Source: Psychroflexus sediminis (GTDB lineage: Bacteria > Bacteroidota > Bacteroidia > Flavobacteriales > Flavobacteriaceae). Taken from it: a stretch of DNA of 64,000 nucleotides. A model generated the notes under the pieces. The model was not told the origin of the DNA. It worked only from the letters and a program-made list of their open reading frames with translations, and did not search any database. The translations under genes and the position numbers were made by a program. Of this stretch, positions 24,617 to 32,929 are shown piece by piece (positions within the stretch are counted from its first letter, which is position 1; each line of letters starts with the position of its first letter). Location of the stretch: NCBI RefSeq assembly GCF_900099815.1, contig NZ_FNCW01000006.1, forward strand, positions 186,001-250,000. The letters run 5' to 3'.

Positions 24617-26317
24617 ATGCGTCTTAATTTTTTAGTTTTTATCATGACACTTTGCTACACTCTAACCTATGCGCAAAATGATATTCCAAAAAATTATTTT
24701 GAAAAACCTCTAGATATACCTTTATTACTCTCCGGTACTTTTGGGGAACTAAGGTCCAATCATTTCCATGCGGGTATGGATATCAAAACAAAAGGTGTCA
24801 CAGGCCTAGCTGTTTTAGCCTCAGCAGAAGGCTATGTCGGCAGAATCAAAATTCAGCATGGTGGTTATGGCAAAGCACTTTATATCTACCATCCTAATGG
24901 TTACCAGAGTGTTTATGCGCATCTAAATAACTTTTCACCAGAAATTGAAGCCTTAGTTAAAAAGGCGCAATATCAAAAAGAATCTTATGAAATAGAGTTG
25001 TTTCCTTCGGCTTCAGACCTAAAAGTTAAACAAGGTGAAATTATTGGATACAGCGGGAATTCCGGTTCGAGTGGAGGACCGCATTTGCATTTCGAAATTC
25101 GTGATTATAAGTCTAAGCCAATGAATCCTTTTTTATTCGGCTTTAAGGAAGTGAAAGATTCAAAAAAACCTCAAATATTCGCCCTTCATGCTTACCCCCT
25201 TGGTCCACTTTCTCATGTCGATGGAATGACGGAGCGGGTTCAGCTCAAACTAATACAGCGGAATGATGGGAGTTATAGAACTGAATCCCTAAAAGCCTTT
25301 GGAACTATCGGTTTTGGGATAGATACATACGATATTTTAGACTTAACTTACAATAAAAACGGGGTCTATTCCATAGTCACAAAACTGAATGGTAAACCTA
25401 TTTTTAAAACTACATTCGACAAATTTTCGTTTTACGAATCCCGCTATATCAATCGCCTCATCGATTTTGAATATTATACCACTGAAAAACGAAGAATTCA
25501 GAAACTTTTCTTGGAGCCCAACAATCCTTTAAGTCTCTATAAAGATGTCTATGACAATGGCATCATAAGCATTCAAAAAGACAATCTTGATCAAAGTTTT
25601 GAAATTATAGTTTCGGACTTTATGGGAAACACTCAATCCATTTTAGTTCCTCTTACTACTGATTTTAAGGAGAATCTGATTCAGAAGAGTATAAAGGAAA
25701 CCGAATATTATGCAAAAGCCAAGTCTGCTTCTGTTTTTGAAGAAGGCAAAATCGATATTTATATTCCAAAAGATGCGCTTTATGAAGATCGATTTCTGGA
25801 TATCGATATACAAGGCTTGAGCGTGAAATTACACGAGCCCGGCACTCCACTCCATAAATCAATCACACTGGGTTTCGACGTTAGCCAATATTCCCTGGAA
25901 GATCAATCCAAGTTTTATATAGCTTCGGTCACCCCCTGGGGCAGCAAGTATTATGTAAGCACTTACAAAAAGAAAGACAGGCTAACCACAAAGGTGAATG
26001 AATTTGGAACTTATCAGCTGTTTGAAGATACCAAAGCACCAAGCATAAAGCCTAAAAACTTCAGAGACAAGCAGTGGGTTTCTAATTTCAGGTTTTTAAA
26101 ACTGGAAATTGACGATGAAGACACAGGAATCGATAGTTACAGAGCAACTGTCAACGGTGAATTTATCCTGATGGAATACGATTACAAAACCAAAACACTC
26201 GTCTATGATTTTAACGACGGGAAGATTTCTGATACTAAAAATGAATTAAAAGTCGTTGTTACAGATAAGGTGGGAAATACTGCTATATTTGAGGCAGAAT
26301 TTTTCAGAAAAAACTAA
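24617..26317 (+). CDS. M23 family metallopeptidase (LytM-like), exported
   Basis: A 566-residue exported protein from the ATG at 24617 (an in-frame TTG lies 7 codons upstream). The signal peptide MRLNFLVFIMTLCYTLTYAQ is followed closely by the LytM domain (about residues 25-185): NHFHAGMDIKT supplies the His and Asp zinc ligands and PHLHFEIR the third histidine. These endopeptidases cut peptidoglycan cross-links. The remaining 380 residues form a long C-terminal region of beta-rich segments, reading like Ig-like or fibronectin-like modules (TVNGEFILMEYDYKTKTLVYDF, VVVTDKVGNTAIF), which probably position the enzyme at the wall or outer membrane. It directly precedes a TonB-dependent receptor gene by 11 bases. 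Confidence 0.88.
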   Translation: MRLNFLVFIMTLCYTLTYAQNDIPKNYFEKPLDIPLLLSGTFGELRSNHFHAGMDIKTKGVTGLAVLASAEGYVGRIKIQHGGYGKALYIYHPNGYQSVYAHLNNFSPEIEALVKKAQYQKESYEIELFPSASDLKVKQGEIIGYSGNSGSSGGPHLHFEIRDYKSKPMNPFLFGFKEVKDSKKPQIFALHAYPLGPLSHVDGMTERVQLKLIQRNDGSYRTESLKAFGTIGFGIDTYDILDLTYNKNGVYSIVTKLNGKPIFKTTFDKFSFYESRYINRLIDFEYYTTEKRRIQKLFLEPNNPLSLYKDVYDNGIISIQKDNLDQSFEIIVSDFMGNTQSILVPLTTDFKENLIQKSIKETEYYAKAKSASVFEEGKIDIYIPKDALYEDRFLDIDIQGLSVKLHEPGTPLHKSITLGFDVSQYSLEDQSKFYIASVTPWGSKYYVSTYKKKDRLTTKVNEFGTYQLFEDTKAPSIKPKNFRDKQWVSNFRFLKLEIDDEDTGIDSYRATVNGEFILMEYDYKTKTLVYDFNDGKISDTKNELKVVVTDKVGNTAIFEAEFFRKN

Positions 26318-26328
26318 TTCCAAAAAGC

Positions 26329-28785
26329 TTGAAATATCTTTTCTTATTCCTTTTCGCTTTTTGCTCTATTGGAGTTTTCTCTCAAACGGCAAATGTCCAG
26401 GGAATTATTTTCGACGAAGACAATACCCCTATTCCTTTTGCGAATATTAGTTCGCCATCTACCGGGACAGTCTCCAATTCAAACGGGTTTTACAGACTTA
26501 GCATACCCGCAAACCAAACAGTAGAATTAAAAATCTCTTATGTTGGTTTTAAACCCATAACACTCAAGCTGAATTTAAAACCCAATCAAGTAGAAGAACT
26601 CAATTTTGTTTTAAACACCAATGTTGAACAAATTGGTGAAGTATTTTTACAAAATGAAGAAAGAGCTAGGATTGAAGGGGTTACTACCCTTTCGCCGGAA
26701 ACTGTCCGTAAAATCCCTGGTGCAAATGCTGGTGTAGAAAATCTTCTTAAAACTTTACCCGGGGTAAATTCGAACAATGAACTAAGCACGCAGTACTCTG
26801 TGAGAGGTGGGAATTATGATGAGAACCTGGTTTATGTCAATGATATTCAAATTTACAGACCCTTTTTAATACGAAGTGGGCAGCAGGAAGGCTTGAGTTT
26901 TGTGAATACAGATTTGGTTAGAAATGTTGAGTTTTCTGCAGGAGGCTTCAAAGCAAGGTATGGTGATAAAATGTCTTCGGTTTTGGATATTGAATACAGA
27001 AGACCTGTGAGTTTTGGAGGGAGTTTTGAAGCTAGTTTTCTCGGCGGAAGTGCTTCAGTAGAAGGAATTTCCAAAGATAAAAAACTATCTGCTATACTTG
27101 GATTGAGATATAGAGACAATTCACTTTTTGTCAATGCCAAAGATGTTGAAGCTAATTTTAAGCCCAGGTTTGCAGACGTTCAAACCTTTTTGACTTACCA
27201 ATTCAACTCAAAATTTGAATTGAGTTTTCTTGGAAATATTGCCATCAATAGCTACAGTTATGAACCGATAACTAGACAAACCAATTTTGGAACCTTAAGC
27301 GAACCTAAGGCTTTATTAGTTTTTTATGAAGGTGAAGAAGAAGACAGGTACGAAACTTATTTTGGAGCTTTTAAAGCAACCTATAAACCAACTGATAACT
27401 ACACGGCAAAGCTTATAGCCTCTGCTTACCATACCAAAGAACAGGAATATTTCGATATACTTGCCAACTATAGATTAGGAAGTGTCAGTACAGATTTTGG
27501 TGACGGAAATCTTGGTGAAGTAGAATTTACTGAGGGGGCTGGCTCACAATTTACACATGCCAGAAATAATCTAGATGCACTGATTTTTAATTTTCAACAT
27601 TTAGCAAGCTATCAGATCGATGAACACCATTTAGAATACGGCGCAAATTTTATCCATGAAGACATAAGAGATCGTTTGCAAGAGTATGAAGTCATTGATT
27701 CTGCTGGTTTTAGTATCCGTCCTCCTCTTCCCGATTTTGCTAACGATCAGCCTTATGAAGCATTTGAGGCCCCTCTGGTAGCCTATCAAAGTATTCGGGC
27801 ACTTAATTCTACAAAAATTGATAGAATTACTGCTTTCCTGCAATGGAGCTACAGAACGCGTGTAGGAAATTCTAAATTATGGATGAATGCCGGACTCAGA
27901 ACTCAAGCCTGGAGAGTCTCCGGTAAAAATATCAACTCCAATACACAACAAATCTGGAGTCCACGGGCTCAAATCTCTTTGAAACCAAATTGGGACAAGG
28001 ATATGCTATTTCGACTCTCCGGAGGATTTTATCATCAGCCTCCTTTTTACAGAGCGCTTAGAGATTCTACAGGAACTGTTCGACCTACTGTAAAAGCTCA
28101 AAAGTCCTTTCATATTGTAGCTGGGAACGATTACAGTTTCATGATTTGGAATAGACCTTTCAAACTCATTACTGAAGCTTATTATAAAAAATTAGACGAC
28201 GTGAATCCCTATACCATAGAAAATGTAAGAATTCGGTATCGTGCCAGAAATGATGCAGAAGCTTATGCCTATGGCTTGGATATGAGGCTCAATGGTCAAT
28301 TTGTTCCAGGAACAGAAAGCTGGTTCAGTTTTGGCTATTTGAAAACTGAGGAGCGGCAAGGTAATCGAGAATATATTTCAAGACCTACAGACCAGCGACT
28401 GAAATTTGCCGCTTTATTTCAAGATTACATTCCTAATATTCCAAAACTGAAATTATACCTCAATTTAGTTTATAATACCGGCTTACCGGGAGGCTCCCCT
28501 CAATTTGAAGATCCTTATGATTTTCAAACCAGATTACCGGATTACCAACGGGTAGATGTAGGTTTTTTCTACGCCTTAAAAGAGCCCGGTGACAATTTCA
28601 GCAAAAATCACTGGCTTGCTAATTTTGAAAGTGTGGATGTGGGTTTTGAAGTTTTCAACATGTTTGACAGGCTCAATTCCATCACCAACACTTTTGTGAG
28701 AGACGTTTCTACTCGAAATCAATATGCCATTCCTAATTTTTTAAGTCCCAGAGTTTTCAATGTAAAACTTTCAGTTCGTTTGTGA
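26329..28785 (+). CDS. TonB-dependent receptor with carboxypeptidase-regulatory N-terminal domain
   Basis: An 818-residue outer-membrane receptor starting at TTG. The signal peptide (MKYLFLFLFAFCSIGVFSQ) is followed by a CarboxypepD_reg-like domain (about 22-103: ANVQGIIFDEDNTPIPFANI, FYRLSIPAN, ISYVGFKPI), then the plug (GVENLLKTLPGVNSNNELSTQYSVRGGNYDENLVYVNDIQIY). The barrel follows (YLNLVYNTGLPGGSP, RVDVGFFYALKE), ending in VFNVKLSVRL. No SusD partner lies next to it, so the substrate is more likely a siderophore, metal or oligopeptide than a polysaccharide. Its last 15 bases overlap the convergent cysteine desulfurase gene. Confidence 0.93.
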   Translation: MKYLFLFLFAFCSIGVFSQTANVQGIIFDEDNTPIPFANISSPSTGTVSNSNGFYRLSIPANQTVELKISYVGFKPITLKLNLKPNQVEELNFVLNTNVEQIGEVFLQNEERARIEGVTTLSPETVRKIPGANAGVENLLKTLPGVNSNNELSTQYSVRGGNYDENLVYVNDIQIYRPFLIRSGQQEGLSFVNTDLVRNVEFSAGGFKARYGDKMSSVLDIEYRRPVSFGGSFEASFLGGSASVEGISKDKKLSAILGLRYRDNSLFVNAKDVEANFKPRFADVQTFLTYQFNSKFELSFLGNIAINSYSYEPITRQTNFGTLSEPKALLVFYEGEEEDRYETYFGAFKATYKPTDNYTAKLIASAYHTKEQEYFDILANYRLGSVSTDFGDGNLGEVEFTEGAGSQFTHARNNLDALIFNFQHLASYQIDEHHLEYGANFIHEDIRDRLQEYEVIDSAGFSIRPPLPDFANDQPYEAFEAPLVAYQSIRALNSTKIDRITAFLQWSYRTRVGNSKLWMNAGLRTQAWRVSGKNINSNTQQIWSPRAQISLKPNWDKDMLFRLSGGFYHQPPFYRALRDSTGTVRPTVKAQKSFHIVAGNDYSFMIWNRPFKLITEAYYKKLDDVNPYTIENVRIRYRARNDAEAYAYGLDMRLNGQFVPGTESWFSFGYLKTEERQGNREYISRPTDQRLKFAALFQDYIPNIPKLKLYLNLVYNTGLPGGSPQFEDPYDFQTRLPDYQRVDVGFFYALKEPGDNFSKNHWLANFESVDVGFEVFNMFDRLNSITNTFVRDVSTRNQYAIPNFLSPRVFNVKLSVRL

Positions 28786-29928
28786 AACGGCTAAGCCTTT
28801 CAAAACAAAAATGACATAATCCAATTCTTTTTTGGTCGTGAATTTTGAAAATGAGAACCGAATACCCGGATAATCTAACTTTTCCCCGTAAACTTCGTTT
28901 AAAACAAAAGAACCCAGCTGAGCACCACTTTGACATGCACTACCTTTAGAACAGGCAATTCCTTTAAGATCCAGTTGAAACAACATCATATCAGACTCTG
29001 AAGCAGAAAGCGGGATACTCACATTTACTAAGGTATAAGTGCTTTTGTCTAAATCTCCAGAAAGGCCGTTGAATCTTATACCCGGAATTTTGGATTTCAA
29101 TGAACTGATGAAGTATTCCTTTAAGGATTTGATGTACTCCGATTCTTCTTTTAGATTGGTATAAGCCAGTTCTAAGGCTTTTTGTAAACCCACAATATTA
29201 TGAACACTTTCAGTTCCTGCTCTAAGCTCACGCTCCTGAGACCCTCCGTGAATTAATGGCTTAAGATGGTTTCTGCTCTTTACGTATAAAAAACCAACAC
29301 CTTTGGGCCCATGAAATTTATGAGCACTTACTGCGATGAAATCAACAGGTAAATCTGAAAGATTCATTTCATAATGACCTACGGACTGAACAGTATCGCT
29401 ATGGAAATAAGCTTTATGTTTCTGACATAACTCACCAACGGCTTTTATATCCAGGATATTTCCGATTTCATTATTGATATGCATTAAAGAAACAAGGGTT
29501 TTAGCATCAGGATTTTCAGATAAAAGCTGTTCCAAATGCGCTAAATCCACAGAACCATCCTGATCTAAATTTACAAATTGAAGATCAATTTTTTGTTCAG
29601 CATCCAAAAACTCAACACAATTTAAGACAGCGTGATGCTCTATTCTGGAGGAAATAATCTTTGTCACTCCAAGGTCTCTCACCGCGCAGGAAATAGCCAT
29701 ATTATCGGCTTCGGTCCCACCAGAGGTAAAGACGATATTAGACGAAGAGATATTGAGTAAAGAGGCTATCGATTTCCTCGCTGTCTCAACTGCCGCCTTG
29801 GCTTTTCTGCCAAAGGCATGTATAGAAGAAGGATTTCCAAAATTTGATCGCATACTTTCATGCATCGCTGAAATCACTTCATCATCTATCTGAGTAGTTG
29901 CGGCATTATCTAAGTAAACTGTTTCCAT
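28771..29928 (-). CDS. Cysteine desulfurase (NifS/IscS-like)
   Basis: A 385-residue fold-type I PLP enzyme. The N-terminus VYLDNAATTQIDDEV is classic; FTSGGTEADNMAI binds the PLP phosphate, Lys204 in SAHKFHGPKG forms the Schiff base, and the persulfide Cys342 lies in SKGSACQSGAQLGS. It supplies sulfur for Fe-S clusters and thionucleosides. The short loop around the catalytic cysteine and the presence of an extra Cys336 resemble the NifS/IscS (group I) type rather than SufS. No iscU or suf genes adjoin, so it may serve tRNA thiolation or be an auxiliary NifS. The 3' end overlaps the TonB receptor gene by 15 bases. Confidence 0.92.
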   Translation of the reverse strand: METVYLDNAATTQIDDEVISAMHESMRSNFGNPSSIHAFGRKAKAAVETARKSIASLLNISSSNIVFTSGGTEADNMAISCAVRDLGVTKIISSRIEHHAVLNCVEFLDAEQKIDLQFVNLDQDGSVDLAHLEQLLSENPDAKTLVSLMHINNEIGNILDIKAVGELCQKHKAYFHSDTVQSVGHYEMNLSDLPVDFIAVSAHKFHGPKGVGFLYVKSRNHLKPLIHGGSQERELRAGTESVHNIVGLQKALELAYTNLKEESEYIKSLKEYFISSLKSKIPGIRFNGLSGDLDKSTYTLVNVSIPLSASESDMMLFQLDLKGIACSKGSACQSGAQLGSFVLNEVYGEKLDYPGIRFSFSKFTTKKELDYVIFVLKGLAVSQTN

Positions 29929-29945
29929 GACTTAAAATTATTATA

Positions 29946-29953
29946 CAAAATTA
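29946..29953 (-). promoter_or_regulatory. -7 box upstream of cysteine desulfurase
   Basis: TAATTTTG on the minus strand, an exact TAnnTTTG match, lies 17 bases before the ATG. Confidence 0.45.
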
Positions 29954-29985
29954 ATTTAAATTTTAATGGAATCTCTTTAGTATCT

Positions 29986-29993
29986 TATATTTG
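29986..29993 (+). promoter_or_regulatory. -7 box upstream of the gene at 30011
   Basis: TATATTTG, an exact TAnnTTTG match, lies 17 bases before the ATG. With the box at 29946 it makes a compact divergent promoter pair. Confidence 0.45.
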
Positions 29994-30010
29994 ACCTCAG
30001 ATTTAAGAAA

Positions 30011-30982
30011 ATGAAAAAACTAGTTGTACTTTCTATCAGTCTACTTGCTCTCATAGCTTGTGATGATGGAGATATCATTGTAAGCGATTTTAATTTCAAT
30101 GAAGAATCCAGTTTAAATCTTTGTGAGTTTGATAATAACAGAAAAGTGCTACACATCGTTACTGAGTCGAATGAAGCAATTGCTTTTACTTTTCAACAAG
30201 ATATCCTTGAAAATATCATAGATGTTATAAATCCAGATAATATTTCAGTTCCTATCAATAATTCAAACCTAGTCAATTTCAGAAGACTGGATGCCAATGT
30301 GAATAGCGACGAGTATTTCTGTGTGGATATTCCACCCAGCCAGCCCAATGTTTTAGAAGAATACGAAAGCACTTCGGGCGGGAGTGTAGAATTTACCATT
30401 ACAAGAGTATCTGGTCCCGAAGTAGATACAGATGGAGACGGAATACCCGATATAGAGGAAAGACAGGTAGACGAAAGCGGAAATTTTACCGGAACTGTTT
30501 TTAATTTGGATACAGATGAAGATGGGATTCCAAATTTCCTGGACATCGATGATGACAATGACAATATTCCTACCATTTCAGAACTTAATGCCGCCGCTGC
30601 CAATGAAATAAACGCTGACACCGACGGAGACGGAATCCCCAACTATCTGGATGCAGATGACGATGGTGACGGGGTGATCACCCGCTATGAAGATCTGAAT
30701 GCCTTAGATAATGGTACTCCTCCATCTCAAACAGATTTAAATCCAAGAAATGATGATACCGATCAGGATGGGATTCCAAATTATTTGGATGCTACAGTTT
30801 CAGAATCTTTAGTGGTAGATTATTTTAGAGATAATAGAGTTTCCAGACGCTTTGATATCACTGTTGTTTTCAATAACATCACCCTTAAAAATACAGCTTC
30901 AGAACAGACTATTCGACTGGATTCTCAAGGTTTTGGTGTCTTTAGCTTAACCACAGATGATGAAGTCTTATCCATTAGATAG
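30011..30982 (+). CDS. Lipoprotein with thrombospondin type 3-like calcium-binding repeats
   Basis: A 323-residue lipoprotein with lipobox LIAC (Cys17) and the acidic residues DDGD right after it, a common export context in Bacteroidota. Residues about 139-260 contain repeated DTDGDGIPD/N-type units (DTDGDGIPDIEE, DTDEDGIPNFLDIDDD, DTDGDGIPNYLDADDDGDG, DTDQDGIPNYLDA): aspartate-rich loops that bind calcium in thrombospondin type 3 and related adhesive proteins. The flanking N- and C-terminal beta-rich parts are not recognised. Such proteins often sit on the cell surface and stiffen in calcium, here perhaps seawater. The last 8 bases overlap the convergent SDR gene. No partner gene identifies its role. 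Confidence 0.85.
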   Translation: MKKLVVLSISLLALIACDDGDIIVSDFNFNEESSLNLCEFDNNRKVLHIVTESNEAIAFTFQQDILENIIDVINPDNISVPINNSNLVNFRRLDANVNSDEYFCVDIPPSQPNVLEEYESTSGGSVEFTITRVSGPEVDTDGDGIPDIEERQVDESGNFTGTVFNLDTDEDGIPNFLDIDDDNDNIPTISELNAAAANEINADTDGDGIPNYLDADDDGDGVITRYEDLNALDNGTPPSQTDLNPRNDDTDQDGIPNYLDATVSESLVVDYFRDNRVSRRFDITVVFNNITLKNTASEQTIRLDSQGFGVFSLTTDDEVLSIR

Positions 30983-32411
30983 TTTCGGATTTACAGATTT
31001 GTGTAAGCATACCGTTGAATATAAAATAGTGAAAAGGTAGCATAGAGTACCAGTACAATCTTCCTTTCAATCCTCTAGGTCTAAACGTGGCGTTTTGATG
31101 AACAATATCATCATCGTCTATATAAAATTCTAACCAGGCTTCCCCCGGAATTTTCATTTCTGCAAATAAAAGCAGCCTTCGTTCTTCTCTGTCTGCCATG
31201 AGCACTCTCCAGAAATCCAGAGAATCACCAATATTGATTTTATCTGAGTTCGTTCTTCCTCTTCTCAAGCCAACTCCTCCAAAGAGTTTGTCCATATAAC
31301 CTCTCATCTTCCAAAGCGTGTCGGCATAATACCAACCCGTTTTTCCACCAATCGCCCATATTTTTTCCAAAGCCTTTTCAGGATCCTCAGCTTTCATAGA
31401 TTGCCGATCATGTAAACACCCATATTTAGGCACTTTTATATATTTATTTAAATCTTTCTGAGAATAACGACTGCTTACTTTTGAATCTTTCCAGCTGGAA
31501 ATGACTTGGTTTTGCTCAATTTTCACAAAAGCCATCTGGATAGCTTCTTCATAAGTGTGAGGCTCTATATTGAGTATATCCTGAAGTCGGTGATCTTTTG
31601 CAACCACATTGACCCGCATGCTATCCACAAGATTCGACGCCAGTTTATAAGATGTGGAAGTCACAAAATATAACCAGTAAGAAGAGAGTTTGGGAGTCAT
31701 CACCGGTACATTGATAATCGTAAGATTCAAGTCTCTGACTTTTGCATATTTCTTCATCATCTCCTTATAGGTAAGCACATCAGGGCCTCCGATATCAAAC
31801 GAATCGTTATAGGTTTCCTGTTTGCCCAAAACACCGGTAAGGAATTTCAAAACGTCACGAATTCCAATCGGCTGGCACTTGGTGTTTACCCACTTCGGGG
31901 TGATCATAATGGGTAATTTCTCACATAAATCCCTAAGGATCTCAAAGGAGGCACTTCCGGAACCTACGATTATTCCAGCTCTCACCACCGTCAGATTATA
32001 ATCTCCTTTATAAAGAATAGACTCCACGTTTTTTCGAGATTCAAGGTGTTCCGAAAGATTGTCTTCATTGACGATACCACTCAGAAAAATCACTTGCTCA
32101 ACATTGGTGTCTTTCATGTAAGCATTAAAATTCTCTGCAGTGGTTTGCTCTTTTTTTGAAAAATTGGACATCGAACTCGTCATAGAATGAACGAGATAAT
32201 AAGCAGCGTCAATATCTTTTGGAAAAAGGTTTGGTTTCACCTCATCCAGCAGGTCCACTTCAATTATTTCTATTTTCGCTTTGGTTTCTTTATCGACAGA
32301 GAGTCGATCTGCGCTTCTTACAGCACAAACCACTTCATGACCTTCATCCAAAAGCATGGGCAAAACCCGCATCCCTATATATCCGTTGGCACCTGTAAGA
32401 AGTATTTTCAT
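30975..32411 (-). CDS. SDR-type NAD(P)-binding protein with C-terminal DUF2867 domain
   Basis: A 478-residue protein. The N-terminal Rossmann domain of the atypical SDR type (KILLTGANGYIGMRVLPMLL) covers about 1-280 and includes the PDVLTYKEMMKKYA segment typical of NmrA/NDUFA9-like proteins. The C-terminal 150 residues (AIGGKTGWYYADTLWKMRGYMDKLFGGVGLRRGR, WLEFYIDD) match DUF2867. Proteins with this fusion are widespread but have no assigned reaction. The upstream 141-residue gene lies 3 bases away on the same strand, so both are likely transcribed together. The 3' end overlaps the calcium-repeat lipoprotein gene by 8 bases. Confidence 0.87.
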   Translation of the reverse strand: MKILLTGANGYIGMRVLPMLLDEGHEVVCAVRSADRLSVDKETKAKIEIIEVDLLDEVKPNLFPKDIDAAYYLVHSMTSSMSNFSKKEQTTAENFNAYMKDTNVEQVIFLSGIVNEDNLSEHLESRKNVESILYKGDYNLTVVRAGIIVGSGSASFEILRDLCEKLPIMITPKWVNTKCQPIGIRDVLKFLTGVLGKQETYNDSFDIGGPDVLTYKEMMKKYAKVRDLNLTIINVPVMTPKLSSYWLYFVTSTSYKLASNLVDSMRVNVVAKDHRLQDILNIEPHTYEEAIQMAFVKIEQNQVISSWKDSKVSSRYSQKDLNKYIKVPKYGCLHDRQSMKAEDPEKALEKIWAIGGKTGWYYADTLWKMRGYMDKLFGGVGLRRGRTNSDKINIGDSLDFWRVLMADREERRLLLFAEMKIPGEAWLEFYIDDDDIVHQNATFRPRGLKGRLYWYSMLPFHYFIFNGMLTQICKSETI

Positions 32412-32414
32412 AGG

Positions 32415-32840
32415 TTAGTAATTTTCAAAATCGCTGGAAAAATGATCCGATTTATATTTTAAGATTTTTTTTAAAAATTCATGATTCCGTTTATCCTTCG
32501 CTTCGACCTTAACGAAATAATTATCTATATAAATAGAATAAACCTTAGCTTGTCCCTTATATAATTTAAGTTTATAGTAAGGGATGACCAGGGCATAGGT
32601 TTCTAATAAAGAACGAAAAGTGACGATGATTCCTTTGGGTCTCATCTCGACACCACAAATATTCAAATTATTATCTAAGATTAGGAGATTATAGATTTGA
32701 ATACTCGACGAATGAATATTCAACTTTCCAGATCCTATACCACCCAGTTTGATGCGTTCCATAAATGTAAACGGCTTGCCAACTTCCTCGTTGATCTGCT
32801 GTTTTATTTTGGGTCGATTGTAAGATACGTTTAAAAGCAT
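32415..32840 (-). CDS. Hypothetical protein, co-transcribed with the SDR/DUF2867 gene
   Basis: A 141-residue soluble protein that I cannot name. It begins MLLNVSYNRPKIKQQINEEV, runs through a beta-rich middle (SSSIQIYNLLILDNNLNICGVEMRPKGIIVTF, YALVIPYYKLKLYKGQAKVYSIYIDNYFVKVEAK), and ends with a charged helix and SDHFSSDFENY. There is no signal peptide, membrane segment or recognisable motif. The alternating beta pattern resembles a PH-like or bPH small domain, but this is only an impression. The stop lies 3 bases before the SDR start, so they form a pair. Confidence 0.75.
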   Translation of the reverse strand: MLLNVSYNRPKIKQQINEEVGKPFTFMERIKLGGIGSGKLNIHSSSIQIYNLLILDNNLNICGVEMRPKGIIVTFRSLLETYALVIPYYKLKLYKGQAKVYSIYIDNYFVKVEAKDKRNHEFLKKILKYKSDHFSSDFENY

Positions 32841-32902
32841 TTTTTCTTTGAAATATACTTAATTCCAGCCGCTCTTCTGGGAATACCCTCTAATTTTTAG
32901 AT

Positions 32903-32910
32903 TATCTTTG
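32903..32910 (+). promoter_or_regulatory. -7 box upstream of argS
   Basis: TATCTTTG, an exact TAnnTTTG match, lies 19 bases before the argS ATG. Confidence 0.5.
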
Positions 32911-32929
32911 CAACTGAAACACAATTACC

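Noticed and set aside
30193-30642. 149-residue minus-strand open frame opposite the calcium-repeat lipoprotein
   Set aside because: It mirrors the Asp-rich repeats of the real gene; its Ser-rich, repeat-shaped composition is the antisense of GAT/GGN codons and no family is recognisable.
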